Shown piece after piece: positions 8,858-26,833 of a stretch of 64,000 bases of DNA. Under the pieces are notes generated by a model, which did no database searches, was not told where the DNA came from, and saw only the letters and a program-made list of their open reading frames with translations. The stretch lies in contig NZ_BSDE01000006.1 in the NCBI RefSeq assembly GCF_030268085.1, forward strand, positions 491 to 64,490, read 5' to 3'. The position numbers and the translations under genes are program-made. The stretch is from Geothrix limicola. GTDB taxonomy: Bacteria > Acidobacteriota > Holophagae > Holophagales > Holophagaceae. Numbering within the stretch: the first letter of the stretch is position 1; every line of letters begins with the position of its first letter.

Positions 8858-9549
8858 TCTCGCTCCGGGGGCACCGAGTCGGCATCACTGTCCCTACCAA
8901 GATTGGGCAATCCCTCCATGGCAATGAAATCAGAAACACTGAAGAAGGTTGGGAGGCGCTCTGCCAATTTGCCCTCTTCCCAGTTCCACCATTCCGATGC
9001 CAGCAACGTAGCGATAGCCTGCTCAGAAAAACGATATTTAAGATGACATGCAGGGTTTCCCCCGACAATTGAATACGGTGCGACATCCTTCGTCACTACC
9101 GAATCAGATGCAACCACAGCCCCAGTCCCTATCCGAACCCCTCGGTGGATGGTGCAATTCATCCCAATCCAAACATCATGCCCAATAATGGGCGGCGGTT
9201 TTTGCGGCTCAGGCACAACCTTGGCTGCAAATCCATACGTCGGATCCGAGATAAATGGATGGGTCGTGACACGATGATAGTCGTGCCCTGATACTCCGAT
9301 TACCGTCTGCCTCGCAATTGAACAATACTTCCCGATCTCAGCCGCCTCGATATAGGCACGCGGTCCACTTATGTATGAATAATCACCGACTGAAACATCT
9401 GGTCCAACTTCTGAACCTGCCCGGATAATTACTTTTCGCCCGATCTCAGCCTTCCAAGACACAAATCTGGACTCAACTCGATGGTTTTTCAGCCAGTTCA
9501 GCAGTGCCCATCGGAATGGCGTCAATACGGCGATGATAAATCTCTTCAT
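8854..9549 (-). CDS. CatB-related hexapeptide O-acetyltransferase
   Basis: A 231-residue xenobiotic-acyltransferase-type protein. The N-terminal helix is followed by hexapeptide repeats (IGRKVIIRAGSEVGPDVSVGDYSYISGP, IGKYCSIARQTVIG), the conserved SGHDYHRVTTHPF with the catalytic-type His, and DVWIGMNCTIHRGVRIGTGAVV. The end of the core, SIVGGNPA, and the following WWNWEE are family hallmarks. It presumably O-acetylates a polysaccharide sugar. It overlaps its upstream and downstream genes by four bases each. Confidence 0.88.
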   Translation of the reverse strand: MKRFIIAVLTPFRWALLNWLKNHRVESRFVSWKAEIGRKVIIRAGSEVGPDVSVGDYSYISGPRAYIEAAEIGKYCSIARQTVIGVSGHDYHRVTTHPFISDPTYGFAAKVVPEPQKPPPIIGHDVWIGMNCTIHRGVRIGTGAVVASDSVVTKDVAPYSIVGGNPACHLKYRFSEQAIATLLASEWWNWEEGKLAERLPTFFSVSDFIAMEGLPNLGRDSDADSVPPERE

Positions 9550-10793
9550 GCCTGGCTCCGTCGTTCATGCCTCTCTCTGAAATACAGCGCGGCAATCATT
9601 CCGGTCGTAAGCATGGCAGCTACTGATTTCACAATCACCACATGCTCAAGCGAAAATTGTTTGGTTGCCACGAGAATCCACAAGCCACCGGTCAAGGAAA
9701 ATATGCCGACCAACCCCTGCCATAGCAAGGGGCCCAATCGCCTTGTCGCGTGATAGTGCAATGAGAAGACGTCACACATAGCCACTGCCATAAAACCTGG
9801 CAATCCAAGAAACACCAAACCAGTATCGGCCTTGAATTTAGATAAGAACATAGTAACAACAGGTTTTATCAGGAAAACAGTCATCAATACGGCCAAAGCA
9901 ATATACCTGATTAAATCTTTTGCGTGTTGTTTCATTATACTTGATAAAGCTAAGAAATCTTCTGTTTCAAATCGCCTCATTGCGGTTGGATAATAAACAT
10001 TCAATAACGAGGCTGGAACAAGAGTGAACACTGATGTATACAAAATAATTATATAATAGTGCCCCAATTGTTCTGGTCCTAGAGCATAAATAATCATCCA
10101 GCGCTCTATCTGGACTGTGAGAATGGCCAGGATTCCCCCGGCAAATGGAATGAATCCTAAAGAAAGAATTCGACGTAACAACTCGCTGGAAAGCAGAAAT
10201 TGAGTTGGCCTCGATACAGGGTAAATAATCAAGGTTAATATCATTGCCAACACAGGTTGTGCAACCAAGGACAACAACGCTACATTGAGATTTCTCCCCC
10301 AGAGACTGGCGGCAATTGCCAGTGATGACATGGCCGCCAAAAGATTAATTAAATTGGATATTCTCAATCTGCCATCGGCCACCAAGCAGTTGGTGTACCA
10401 ATTTGATCCCAAGGTTGCAAGACCCGCAATCAGACTAATGGTGATCGTGCTGAAGTAAAAATTGATACTCTTTATTAAACCAAGTAGTCCCAGGCAAATC
10501 GTTCCAAACACAATTGCAATCACAAAAATAAATGAAGATATTAAATTATTGATTTTTCGATTTTCTTCTAGATTCTGACTGGAATAGAGCCGATATCCAC
10601 CGTTGATTATTCCAAGCTGAAACAATGAAATAAACATAATCATAGTCTGAGCGAGGGCAACCTGCCCCAAATCAATTAAGGCGAGTTTCCGCATGAAAAT
10701 CAGATTTCTCGCAAAAACAACAGCTGCCGTTATTATATTTATAATAATATATTGAATTTTTTTATTGCTAGTAATCTCGACAACTAAATGCAT
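9546..10793 (-). CDS. Polysaccharide flippase (Wzx-like, MOP superfamily)
   Basis: A polytopic membrane protein of 415 residues with about 12 helices, conserved in layout with oligosaccharide flippases (N-terminal ARNLIFMRKLALIDLGQVALAQ). It would move the undecaprenyl-linked repeat unit across the inner membrane. I placed the start at 10793 because the longer frame would overlap the upstream gene and adds a charged, non-conserved stretch. The Shine-Dalgarno site is weak (GGAA, rather far). This is the most AT-rich gene in the window, which is typical of transferred wzx genes. Confidence 0.82.
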   Translation of the reverse strand: MHLVVEITSNKKIQYIIINIITAAVVFARNLIFMRKLALIDLGQVALAQTMIMFISLFQLGIINGGYRLYSSQNLEENRKINNLISSFIFVIAIVFGTICLGLLGLIKSINFYFSTITISLIAGLATLGSNWYTNCLVADGRLRISNLINLLAAMSSLAIAASLWGRNLNVALLSLVAQPVLAMILTLIIYPVSRPTQFLLSSELLRRILSLGFIPFAGGILAILTVQIERWMIIYALGPEQLGHYYIIILYTSVFTLVPASLLNVYYPTAMRRFETEDFLALSSIMKQHAKDLIRYIALAVLMTVFLIKPVVTMFLSKFKADTGLVFLGLPGFMAVAMCDVFSLHYHATRRLGPLLWQGLVGIFSLTGGLWILVATKQFSLEHVVIVKSVAAMLTTGMIAALYFRERHERRSQA

Positions 10794-10855
10794 ATATTGT
10801 TTTAATTTCCGTTCTATGGAACGCAGACATCCTCCATGAGTATGACTTGCAGATG

Positions 10856-12418
10856 CTAACTGATACGAACCTTTCCTCCAGCCTCCAACTTGGCGCGGCT
10901 TCTTTTCTGGTGATTCGACCAAGCCACAGGCGTCCCCTCTCGAATCGCCAGGAGGATGGTCTGAACCTGCTCATCGCTCAACCAATCCTTCAAGGCGCGG
11001 GTTTTCCATACCTGGAAGTCCCACGGATTGAAGTCGGAGAAGATCCAATTACAATTCTGAGTCAAATAAAAGGCGAGCAAGGCCCGCTCCCTGGCTGTGT
11101 CACTGACTACCAGATCACCCGACGCTGCCTGCATGAGGAGTTTTCCATAACTTGCCTGGTCATCAGCCCGGAAGACAAACCCAAGACGCGAATAATAGGA
11201 ACTGGAGGCGGTAATTACAGGCAGCCCCTGAGCCGCAGCCTCGATACCAATGGTCGATGTATAAACGACAACGGCCCTCAGCTTCTTCATCAATTCGTAG
11301 CTGTTGATTTTATCTGCCGCGGAAATGAAATGCAGCCGAGGATGATCCCCAAACCGGTGGAGAAGCATCAACGCATAGTCATCACTGGTTTTCGCGATCG
11401 GGAGCCTTTCGGCAGGATGCTGTCGCACGATCACTGGCACATCCGTGGACTTCAGCAGCAACTCGACGGTCTGCAGAATCCACTCGGTATTGTCTTCAAA
11501 TACGGTATGAAGCCCCAAGGCCGCGGAGTCCCAAGAGGAATTCAGCGCAAGCATGATGGCCCCGTCGAATCGCGCTCCTCCGCCGTCGCTTCCTTGGATC
11601 TGGGATTCAAAGGCATCAACCCCTGCGGCCCGCCGATCCATCTCTTCCTGGGCCTGCCTTCGGGCCAACTCGATGGAAGAAACATTGGAACCATCTCCTT
11701 CTGTAAACAGGCGGAATGCAAGGGGGATGTCTTGCAGTTGGCAAGCCACCCCATTTCCGGCGATCATCACCGTGCCATAGCCCCCTGCGTCGAAACTCCC
11801 GATTCGAATACCTGCCCGATGCGCCAGTTCAGCCCAAAGTCCGGAGGTTCCCCACACGCCACCCGGGATGAACAGCACATCATAACCCCCTGACAGGGTT
11901 ACCTTCCTGATCGCTGGCAAGGCCCTCGCAAATTGATTTTCGTACCGGGCCTTGATCGAAGCTCGGCCCTCTTGCCTCATTTCACCCTTGAGTTCCCACG
12001 TGGCGTTCAACTTGGCGAACCGCCTTACTAGGGCCATGTCGTCCCCAACCACCGCGCCTTCTCGACCCAAAGTGGACAACTTCACCACACGGAATTCCCC
12101 ACGCAGGGCGAGGAGTACACTCTTGACACATCCGAGGATGAACTTGAATCGGAAAGGTCGATCTCCGAAAACGGTATCGTCCAGGATGAACGACACTTGG
12201 CATCCGGATCTCGACAGGAGAAGCCCTGTAGCGAGCGAATACCAGGGAATAAAGGTCCCACCCCAAGGCGTGACCACCACACCAACCCGGACATTCCCTG
12301 GCTGCGGTGTGGTGTCTCGGACGAAGGCCCCGGCCCTTCGAATCATGAGCCCGCTGTCCAGGGCCCACTTCGCTGGATGTAGGCCAACCCATTGTTTGAA
12401 TGCGTCTAGCACGGCCAA
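10856..12418 (-). CDS. Capsule-type polysaccharide biosynthesis protein (KpsS/KpsC-like GT-B)
   Basis: A 520-residue protein. The C-terminal half has IVRQHPAE, then LHFISAADKINSYELMKKL and VVVYTSTIGIEAAAQGLPVI, the pattern of capsule-biosynthesis Kdo-transferase or CDP-glycerol-transferase-like GT-B proteins. The N-terminal half (VGVVVTPWGGTFIPWYSLATGL) looks like an acceptor-side Rossmann lobe. No signal peptide is visible. It is the first gene of the variable part of the locus. Donor and product are unknown. The 203 bases upstream separate it from rfbB. Confidence 0.65.
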   Translation of the reverse strand: MAVLDAFKQWVGLHPAKWALDSGLMIRRAGAFVRDTTPQPGNVRVGVVVTPWGGTFIPWYSLATGLLLSRSGCQVSFILDDTVFGDRPFRFKFILGCVKSVLLALRGEFRVVKLSTLGREGAVVGDDMALVRRFAKLNATWELKGEMRQEGRASIKARYENQFARALPAIRKVTLSGGYDVLFIPGGVWGTSGLWAELAHRAGIRIGSFDAGGYGTVMIAGNGVACQLQDIPLAFRLFTEGDGSNVSSIELARRQAQEEMDRRAAGVDAFESQIQGSDGGGARFDGAIMLALNSSWDSAALGLHTVFEDNTEWILQTVELLLKSTDVPVIVRQHPAERLPIAKTSDDYALMLLHRFGDHPRLHFISAADKINSYELMKKLRAVVVYTSTIGIEAAAQGLPVITASSSYYSRLGFVFRADDQASYGKLLMQAASGDLVVSDTARERALLAFYLTQNCNWIFSDFNPWDFQVWKTRALKDWLSDEQVQTILLAIREGTPVAWSNHQKRSRAKLEAGGKVRIS

Positions 12419-12621
12419 CCCCTCACATCAGGCACAAACGGCTCTGATCATTCCTGGTGAAGCTTCAGATCGCGGGCATCCCATCCATATGCCTTTGTCG
12501 ACCTCATCCGAGACAGATCCTACCCGATCGACCCCTTCCCCATCGAATCAGCCTGAAACACTGGCCGCTGTTTGAGAACAGTGCCTGTCGGTACGAGTCA
12601 ATCGATTGTTCCCGTCCCAGT

Positions 12622-13593
12622 TCAGCCAAGATAATAGCTCACTGTCCACCGGAGTCCGTCAGCGAAGGATGCTTCTGAGGTCCAACCAAGTTCGCGCCGG
12701 ATCCTGCCTGCATCGATGGCATAGCGCCTATCATGCCCGGCGCGATCCTGGACGAAGGTCTTGAGCTTGCGGCTGGTGCCCTCGGGGCGGCCGAGGTGCT
12801 GATCCACCAAGTCACAGAGCAAGTCCACGAGGGCCAGGTTGGTCTGTTCGTTGTCGCCGCCCACACAGTAGGTCTCGCCGGAGGCGCCCTTCAGCATCAC
12901 CGTTTCCAGCGCCGCGCAGTGGTCCTCCACGTAGAGCCAGTCGCGGATGTTCATGCCGTCCCCGTAGATGGGGATCGGTTCGCCCTTGGCCATGCGCGTG
13001 ATCGCCAGCGGGATCAGCTTCTCGGGGTGCTGACGCGGGCCGTAGTTGTTCGAGCAGTTGGTGGTGACTGTGTTCAGCCCGTAGGTGTGGTGGTAGGCCC
13101 GCACGAGGTGGTCGCTGCCGGCCTTGCTGGCGCTGTAGGGGCTGTTCGGCGCGTAGGCCATCTCCTCGTGGAACTTGCCCGCCTCGCCCAGGGAGCCGTA
13201 GACCTCGTCGGTGCTGATGTGCAGGAAGCGACAGTCCTTCTGACCCGCCCAGGCCTGCCGCGCGGCTTCCAGCATGGAGAAGGTGCCCACCACGTTGGTC
13301 TGAATGAAGGCGGCCGGACCGGTGATGCTTCGGTCCACGTGGCTTTCCGCCGCCAGGTGGAACACCTTGGTCACGCCATGGGCTTCGATCAGATGCCGAG
13401 CCAACTCCAGGTTCTGAATATCGCCCACCACCAGCTCGACGCCTTCCAGGCCCTCGATCTGCTTGGGGTCCGCCGCGTAGGTGAGCTTGTCCAGCACCAG
13501 GATGCGATCGCCCGAATGGTTGCGGTGCCAGCGATGCACCAGGTTGCTGCCGATGAATCCGGCGCCGCCGGTGATGAGGATGGTTTCAGACAT
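12622..13593 (-). CDS. rfbB: dTDP-glucose 4,6-dehydratase
   Basis: A 323-residue extended SDR converting dTDP-glucose to dTDP-4-keto-6-deoxyglucose. It has TGGAGFIGSN, HLAAESHVDRSI, STDEVYG, YSASKAGSD (catalytic YxxxK) and TNCSNNYGPRQHPEKLIP, all RmlB hallmarks. It is slightly short: the frame stops directly after the WTVSYYLG segment, whereas most RmlB proteins have another 20-30 residues. It is the last gene of the rfbACDB group, and its 3' end coincides with the start of the AT-richer variable cluster. Confidence 0.95.
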   Translation of the reverse strand: MSETILITGGAGFIGSNLVHRWHRNHSGDRILVLDKLTYAADPKQIEGLEGVELVVGDIQNLELARHLIEAHGVTKVFHLAAESHVDRSITGPAAFIQTNVVGTFSMLEAARQAWAGQKDCRFLHISTDEVYGSLGEAGKFHEEMAYAPNSPYSASKAGSDHLVRAYHHTYGLNTVTTNCSNNYGPRQHPEKLIPLAITRMAKGEPIPIYGDGMNIRDWLYVEDHCAALETVMLKGASGETYCVGGDNEQTNLALVDLLCDLVDQHLGRPEGTSRKLKTFVQDRAGHDRRYAIDAGRIRRELGWTSEASFADGLRWTVSYYLG

Positions 13594-13596
13594 GAA

Positions 13597-13650
13597 GATT
13601 CACCACGGAGACACGAAGGACACGGGAGAAGAGCACGGAGAAAAGAAGAG
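13597..13650. repeat. CACGGAGACACGAAGGACACGG-type short repeat
   Basis: The gap between rfbB and rfbD holds purine-rich near-repeats: CACCACGGAGACACGAAGG, then ACACGGGAGAAG, then GCACGGAGAAAAG. I recall this type of sequence as a widely dispersed intergenic repeat in environmental bacterial genomes. Only this copy is obvious in the window. No gene is seen in this gap. Confidence 0.5.
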
Positions 13651-13674
13651 AGAGATAGACCTAAGGATGGGTGG

Positions 13675-14514
13675 TCAGGCTGGTTCGGGGTGATCCATCA
13701 CTTCCTGGAGGGCCTCGCGCCAATCGGGCATGAGGTCGGGACCGAGGCTGCGGCGTCGCTCGCCGCTGAGCACGGAATAGGCGGGGCGCTTCGCGGGTGT
13801 GGGGTAGTCGGCGGTGCCGCAGGGGCCGAGGTCCACGGTCATCCCCTTGGCCTCAAAGATCGCCTGGGCGAAGCCGTGCCAGGTGGTCTCGCCCTGGCAG
13901 GTCATGTGCACCAGGCCCTTCCAGTCCTGCTCGGCCGCCATCTTGAGTTGACGAGCGAGGGTCCGGCAGGTGGTGGGCGCGCCCCACTGGTCGTCCACCA
14001 CACGCAGGCTGCGGCCCTGGGCCGCGGCGTTCAGCATCGTGTTCAGAAAATTCTTCCCCCAAGCGTCGTAGAGCCAGCTGGTGCGGGCGATGAGGTGCTT
14101 GGAGCAGCGGGTCGCCTGGCGCTCGCCCTCGAGCTTGGTGCGACCGTAGGCGGAGACAGGATTCGTCGGATCCTCCTCGCGGTAGGGCCTCGTGCCCGTG
14201 CCATCGAAGACGTAATCCGTGCTGATCTGGATCAGCCGGGCGCTCTCGGCCTCGCAGGCCTCCGCCAGCCAGCCCACGGCCGTGCCGTTGATGAGCAGAG
14301 CCAGCTCAGCCTCGGATTCGCAGCGATCCACCTGGGTAAAGGCCGCGCAGTTGAGAAGGACCTCGGGCCGGATGTCGGCCACCACGCGCTGGATGGAGTC
14401 CTGCCGGCTGAGGTCCAGCACGGATTCGTCGGGAATGACGAGCTCGTGCCCGGTCCAGATCTGGCGGATGGCGTGGGCCAGCTGGCCGGCCCCGCCGGTG
14501 ACGAGGACGCGCAT
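13675..14514 (-). CDS. rfbD: dTDP-4-dehydrorhamnose reductase
   Basis: A 279-residue SDR that reduces dTDP-4-keto-L-rhamnose to dTDP-L-rhamnose with NAD(P)H. Features are VLVTGGAGQLAHAI at the N-terminus, NCAAFTQVDRCESE, STDYVFDG, YGRTKLEGE (YxxxK) and ARTSWLYD, all RmlD hallmarks. The start codon shares one base with the stop of rfbC (TGATG), so translation is probably coupled. Length is normal. Confidence 0.95.
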   Translation of the reverse strand: MRVLVTGGAGQLAHAIRQIWTGHELVIPDESVLDLSRQDSIQRVVADIRPEVLLNCAAFTQVDRCESEAELALLINGTAVGWLAEACEAESARLIQISTDYVFDGTGTRPYREEDPTNPVSAYGRTKLEGERQATRCSKHLIARTSWLYDAWGKNFLNTMLNAAAQGRSLRVVDDQWGAPTTCRTLARQLKMAAEQDWKGLVHMTCQGETTWHGFAQAIFEAKGMTVDLGPCGTADYPTPAKRPAYSVLSGERRRSLGPDLMPDWREALQEVMDHPEPA

Positions 14515-15014
14515 CAGGCGTGCACTCGGCGGGCCCGTTCGTCCTTCACGAAGGGATTCTCGGGATCGTCCTCGTGGCGGATCTCGTCGATGGGCTCAGC
14601 CTTGCCCTTCCCCATGAATAGCCGGTCGGGGCAGTTGATGACCAATCCTGGTTCTGCACTGATGCAGCGGTAGCAGTGCACCACGCCTTTGGGGATGATG
14701 GCCGAACCCGGGTTGTTCACACCCATGGCCACTTCCATGCGATTGAGGTACGTGGGGCTGTCCGGGCGGTTGTCCCAGAGCGTGAGCTTGAAGTCGCCGG
14801 GGCCCACCCAGCAGAAGAGGTCCGCCTGGTCCACGTGCTCGTGGGGCCCGCGCAGCACGCCGGGCTTCGTGACGCTCACATACGACATCTCGGGGCGGAA
14901 CCAGGCCGGCAGATCGTCGTGCCGGAAGATCTCCGCCAGCCAGCCACGCTCGTCCACGAACTTCTTAAAGGGCGTGATCATCACGCCTTCGATTGGGCCC
15001 TTCTTAAATTCCAT
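14514..15014 (-). CDS. rfbC: dTDP-4-dehydrorhamnose 3,5-epimerase family protein (divergent RmlC)
   Basis: A 166-residue cupin. I chose ATG at 15014 because AGGAG is 7 bases upstream and the encoded protein begins directly with the family fold (ITPFKKFVDERGWLAEIFR). The longer upstream frame lies inside rfbA. The core has GVLRGPHEHVDQADLFCW instead of the usual RGLHYQ active-site block, and KGVVHCYRC near the end. Position between rfbA and rfbD argues for the epimerase step of dTDP-rhamnose synthesis. The altered active-site segment leaves some doubt about the exact reaction. Confidence 0.85.
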   Translation of the reverse strand: MEFKKGPIEGVMITPFKKFVDERGWLAEIFRHDDLPAWFRPEMSYVSVTKPGVLRGPHEHVDQADLFCWVGPGDFKLTLWDNRPDSPTYLNRMEVAMGVNNPGSAIIPKGVVHCYRCISAEPGLVINCPDRLFMGKGKAEPIDEIRHEDDPENPFVKDERARRVHA

Positions 15015-15016
15015 GC

Positions 15017-15760
15017 CTAGCTCCTGCCCGCCGATTGAGGAAACGGTGTCGTCTCGTGGATGGCCAGCTCGTTGGCGTGGGCCAGGCTCGGGAAGGTGCC
15101 CGCGTCCGTCCACCAGCCGTTGAAGGTGCCCGAGGTCATCTGGCCCCGCTCGATGTAGGCGTTGTTCACGTCCGTGATTTCCATCTCGCCGCGGCCCGAA
15201 GGCTTCACGGTGCGGATGATGTCGAAGACCGTTGCGTCGTAGAAGTAGATGCCCGTCACCGACAGGTTGGATTTCGGCGCCTTGGGTTTTTCCTCAATGC
15301 CCAGCACCTTGCCATCCTTCACTTCGGCCACGCCGTAGCGCTGGGGATCCTCCACGGGTTTTAGGAGGATGCGAGCGCCTTTGCCCTGCTTGGCGAAGGC
15401 CTCGGCCTCGGGTTTCAGGCTGTCCTGGAAGATGTTGTCGCCGAGGATCACGCAGATAGGCGAGCCGCCCGCGAAATTCTCTGCCAGTCCCAGGGCCTGC
15501 GCGATGCCGCCCGCCTCGTCCTGCACCTTGTAGGTGAAGCGGCAGCCAAAATCCTTGCCCGAACCCATCAGGGCCACCACGTCGCCCATGTGTTCCGTAC
15601 CCGTCACGATGAGGATCTCATCGATCCCCGCCTCCTTGAGTTTCCACAGCGGGTGCCAGATCATCGGAGCCTGCCCGACCGGCAAGAGATGTTTATTGGT
15701 CACCTTAGTCAGCGGGAAAAGACGAGAACCCGTCCCTCCTGCTAGGACAACGCCCTTCAT
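15017..15760 (-). CDS. rfbA: Glucose-1-phosphate thymidylyltransferase, short form
   Basis: A 247-residue nucleotidyltransferase making dTDP-glucose from dTTP and glucose-1-phosphate. The signature is GVVLAGGTGSRLFPLTKVTNKHLLPV; ILGDNIFQD supplies the metal-binding Asp, and EEKPKAPKSNLSVTGIYFYD and the terminal WTDAGT are also conserved. It belongs to the short RmlA class, lacking the roughly 40-residue C-terminal extension of the enterobacterial enzyme. It overlaps the Wzz-like gene by four bases and precedes rfbC by two bases. Confidence 0.94.
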   Translation of the reverse strand: MKGVVLAGGTGSRLFPLTKVTNKHLLPVGQAPMIWHPLWKLKEAGIDEILIVTGTEHMGDVVALMGSGKDFGCRFTYKVQDEAGGIAQALGLAENFAGGSPICVILGDNIFQDSLKPEAEAFAKQGKGARILLKPVEDPQRYGVAEVKDGKVLGIEEKPKAPKSNLSVTGIYFYDATVFDIIRTVKPSGRGEMEITDVNNAYIERGQMTSGTFNGWWTDAGTFPSLAHANELAIHETTPFPQSAGRS

Positions 15761-16740
15761 TGCGACTCCTGAACAGAAATTTCCGATTCATCATCGGCCA
15801 GTAACTTGACTTTAACCCACTTGCGATTCAGCCATATCCAGCTGCTTACCCCGACAAGCATCGCCACCGACACGACGATTGTCGATCTCGTCGGTTTGCT
15901 TTTCTCGATAGGTAGGTTACCCGAATCCAAGACATTCAGAATGGGAACGTCATTCTTCTCTTCCAGAAGGGCTTGTTCCCGGTTCATAGCAAGGGTGGTG
16001 ACCAGCTGTTGCCGAAGGCGGAGTTCTGTTTCAAGACGGATCCCCGTTAAACGCACGGCGGGGTCGGCACTGCTGAGGTAGTTACGGTTGCCCTCTAGGA
16101 AGCGGCGCAGAACTTCTTCGGCGTCATCCATTTCGTGACGGGCCTCCTTCAGGCGCGCCTCAGCAAAGGTCGCCTTTGCCCCTCCCCTCGTTCTTCCTTT
16201 TTCCTGGAGAAAGACCTCCAGGAGCTTGCCCGTCCTCTGGGCTACGAGCTGGGAAAGTTCTGGGGATTTGGTTTCAGCACTAATCACAATAACCTTGGAT
16301 TTCAAATCCCTGGAGGAAACCAAAATTCCGTCCAGCGCCTTAATTGCTCGATCCGTATTCTTTTGTCCTAGGTAAGAATAGAGAGTACAAGTCTCCAACC
16401 GCTCTGATCCAAACCGCCATAAACGCGAGTGGAACTGAAACTCGGTTCTAAGCAACTGTTCCTTCAACCAACGGCTACTGAGGACGTCCACGAAATTAGC
16501 ATCACTGCTGTCTCCTCCAGGTAAGCTCACACCAAAGGCAGCGGCAGCACTAGCCAGCCCGCCAAGGTTGCCGCCTAGCCCTTTCGATTCCACAGGCAAC
16601 AAGCGGACTTCCGATTTGTAGTAGTTCGGCAGAAAAAGGGTGATCGCCGCTGTTACAAACCCCACCCCAAGGGCCCACTTGATGGGCTTTTTCAGGCTGG
16701 CTTTCAGATCAAAGGGAGGAACTTCCGGCATCTGAGACAT
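15757..16740 (-). CDS. Polysaccharide chain-length determinant (Wzz-like)
   Basis: About 327 residues with two membrane helices: one near residues 22-40 (IKWALGVGFVTAAITLFLPNYY) and one near the C-terminus following the Pro-rich NLPIEKSKPTRS, as in Wzz/PCP proteins. The middle is a periplasmic region with long helices and no C-terminal kinase domain. It would set the chain length of the polymer made by the Wzy-like protein. ATG at 16740 is likely; a GTG two codons upstream (16746) is an alternative. It is the first gene of the rfb/polysaccharide operon. Confidence 0.85.
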   Translation of the reverse strand: MSQMPEVPPFDLKASLKKPIKWALGVGFVTAAITLFLPNYYKSEVRLLPVESKGLGGNLGGLASAAAAFGVSLPGGDSSDANFVDVLSSRWLKEQLLRTEFQFHSRLWRFGSERLETCTLYSYLGQKNTDRAIKALDGILVSSRDLKSKVIVISAETKSPELSQLVAQRTGKLLEVFLQEKGRTRGGAKATFAEARLKEARHEMDDAEEVLRRFLEGNRNYLSSADPAVRLTGIRLETELRLRQQLVTTLAMNREQALLEEKNDVPILNVLDSGNLPIEKSKPTRSTIVVSVAMLVGVSSWIWLNRKWVKVKLLADDESEISVQESQ

Positions 16741-16826
16741 AAGCACCTAGGTTATCAGAACCGGTCAGGTTTACCCCGTTTCACATCTGTCACAAATCCT
16801 CGAAATCAGCAAATTCCCGGCACGAG

Positions 16827-16850
16827 AAAGGCCCGCCGAGGCGGGCCTTT
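16827..16850 (-). terminator. rpoBC operon terminator
   Basis: AAAGGCCCGCC and GGCGGGCCTTT form a near-perfect stem with a tiny loop, 23 bases after the rpoC stop. The 3' arm ends in TTT followed by a mixed CTCG, so the U-tract is short. It separates the RNA-polymerase operon from the rfb operon on the same strand. Confidence 0.8.
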
Positions 16851-16872
16851 CTGGTGCTTTAGGCTACCCCAA

Positions 16873-21111
<4,239 letters not shown>

Positions 21112-21153
21112 GTGGACCTCTCAGGATTCGTCGGGAACGGATGCGGAAGGAGA

Positions 21154-25545
<4,392 letters not shown>

Positions 25546-25906
25546 GGTTCGCTCCAGGTGAAGTTGGCGGAACCTTCTATGGACGGCTCACAGCGAAAAC
25601 GCAGCGGTGAGCCTTGAGCAAAGACGGCTTTGTCCCAGGGCCACGGCCCCGGGAGGGATCACATTCAAGACTGCGGGGCACCCTGATACGGGCCGATGGC
25701 CAACCCGCCACCCATCGGTGGAAGGTGTGGCCCAGAAACGAAGATGGCGCTAAGACGGCGGGCGTTTGGCAACCAGGGGCCTTTATGAGGGCGGAATCCG
25801 AACGGGAATACCGGACGGAAGGAATAATCGTACCACATCCAGACAAAACCGCAAAGCGCAAGGTGCGAGACGCACCCCACGCTTTGCGTTAATGCTCTGT
25901 CGAAAA
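25546..25906 (-). other. rplL-rpoB intergenic region
   Basis: This 361-base gap has no convincing gene. It holds the two-tier hairpin listed at 25850-25888 and, closer to rpoB, a GC-rich untranslated leader. Several short ORFs crossing it have no ribosome-binding site or recognisable product. As in other bacteria, this is where polymerase-gene expression is separated from ribosomal-protein expression by attenuation or mRNA processing. Confidence 0.7.
25850..25888 (-). terminator. Attenuator-like two-tier hairpin after rplL
   Basis: An outer 9-bp stem (CGCAAAGCG with CGCTTTGCG) encloses an inner 6-bp stem (GGTGCG AGA CGCACC). On the transcribed minus strand it is followed by GTTTTGTCTGG, a short U-rich stretch. 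It starts about 20 bases after the rplL stop. Partial termination here would lower rpoBC relative to rplJL. Confidence 0.65.
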
Positions 25907-26284
<378 letters not shown>

Positions 26285-26334
26285 GATGGCCTCCTAAAAT
26301 TCGAAAATGAGGTTTTGGATTCGGGGTTGGGGCG

Positions 26335-26823
26335 CTACTCGCCGGCCTTCTGCTTGCGGATGCCTTCGAGGGCGACCGCCAGACCGGAGATGGGGTACTG
26401 CATGAGGTAGAGCAGCTTGGCGATGAGCACCTCGCGGCTGGGCAGGTCCGCGAGGACCTGGAGCTGCTTGGCGTCGAACAGCTTGCCATCCATGACGCCG
26501 GCCTTGAAGGTCGCCGCAGGATTATCCTTCAGGAAGCCGTTGACGGCCTTGGCCAGCGCGATGACGTCTTCGCTGGTGGTGGCGACGGCACTGCAGCCCT
26601 TGAAGGAATCGCCGAGGGCTTCGAAGGAGGTGTCCTTCACGGCCAGGCGGAGCAGGGTGTTCTTGCTGACGCGGTACTGGGCCTTGCTCTCACGGACGCT
26701 CTTGCGGAAGGAGGTGTCCTTCCCGACCACGAGCCCCTTGAATTCGATCACGACCGCCGAGGTGGCAGTGGAGAACGTGTTCTTGAGTTCGGCGACTTCA
26801 GCGATTTTCTGATTCTTTTCCAT
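26335..26823 (-). CDS. rplJ: Ribosomal protein uL10
   Basis: A 162-residue L10. ATG at 26823 is preceded by AGGAG at the correct distance and gives MEKNQKIAEVAELKNTF; a start 21 bases further upstream would lie inside rplA. The RNA-binding N-terminal domain (VVIEFKGLVVGKDTSFRKSVR) and the C-terminal helix that binds L12 are present. The gap after rplA is only ten bases, so there is no room for a conventional L10-leader RNA in front of this gene. Confidence 0.97.
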   Translation of the reverse strand: MEKNQKIAEVAELKNTFSTATSAVVIEFKGLVVGKDTSFRKSVRESKAQYRVSKNTLLRLAVKDTSFEALGDSFKGCSAVATTSEDVIALAKAVNGFLKDNPAATFKAGVMDGKLFDAKQLQVLADLPSREVLIAKLLYLMQYPISGLAVALEGIRKQKAGE

Positions 26824-26833
26824 GGTCAGTCTC

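Noticed and set aside
12733-14673. A plus-strand open frame of 646 codons across rfbB, rfbD and part of rfbC
   Set aside because: It spans three well-supported minus-strand genes and has no recognisable domain.
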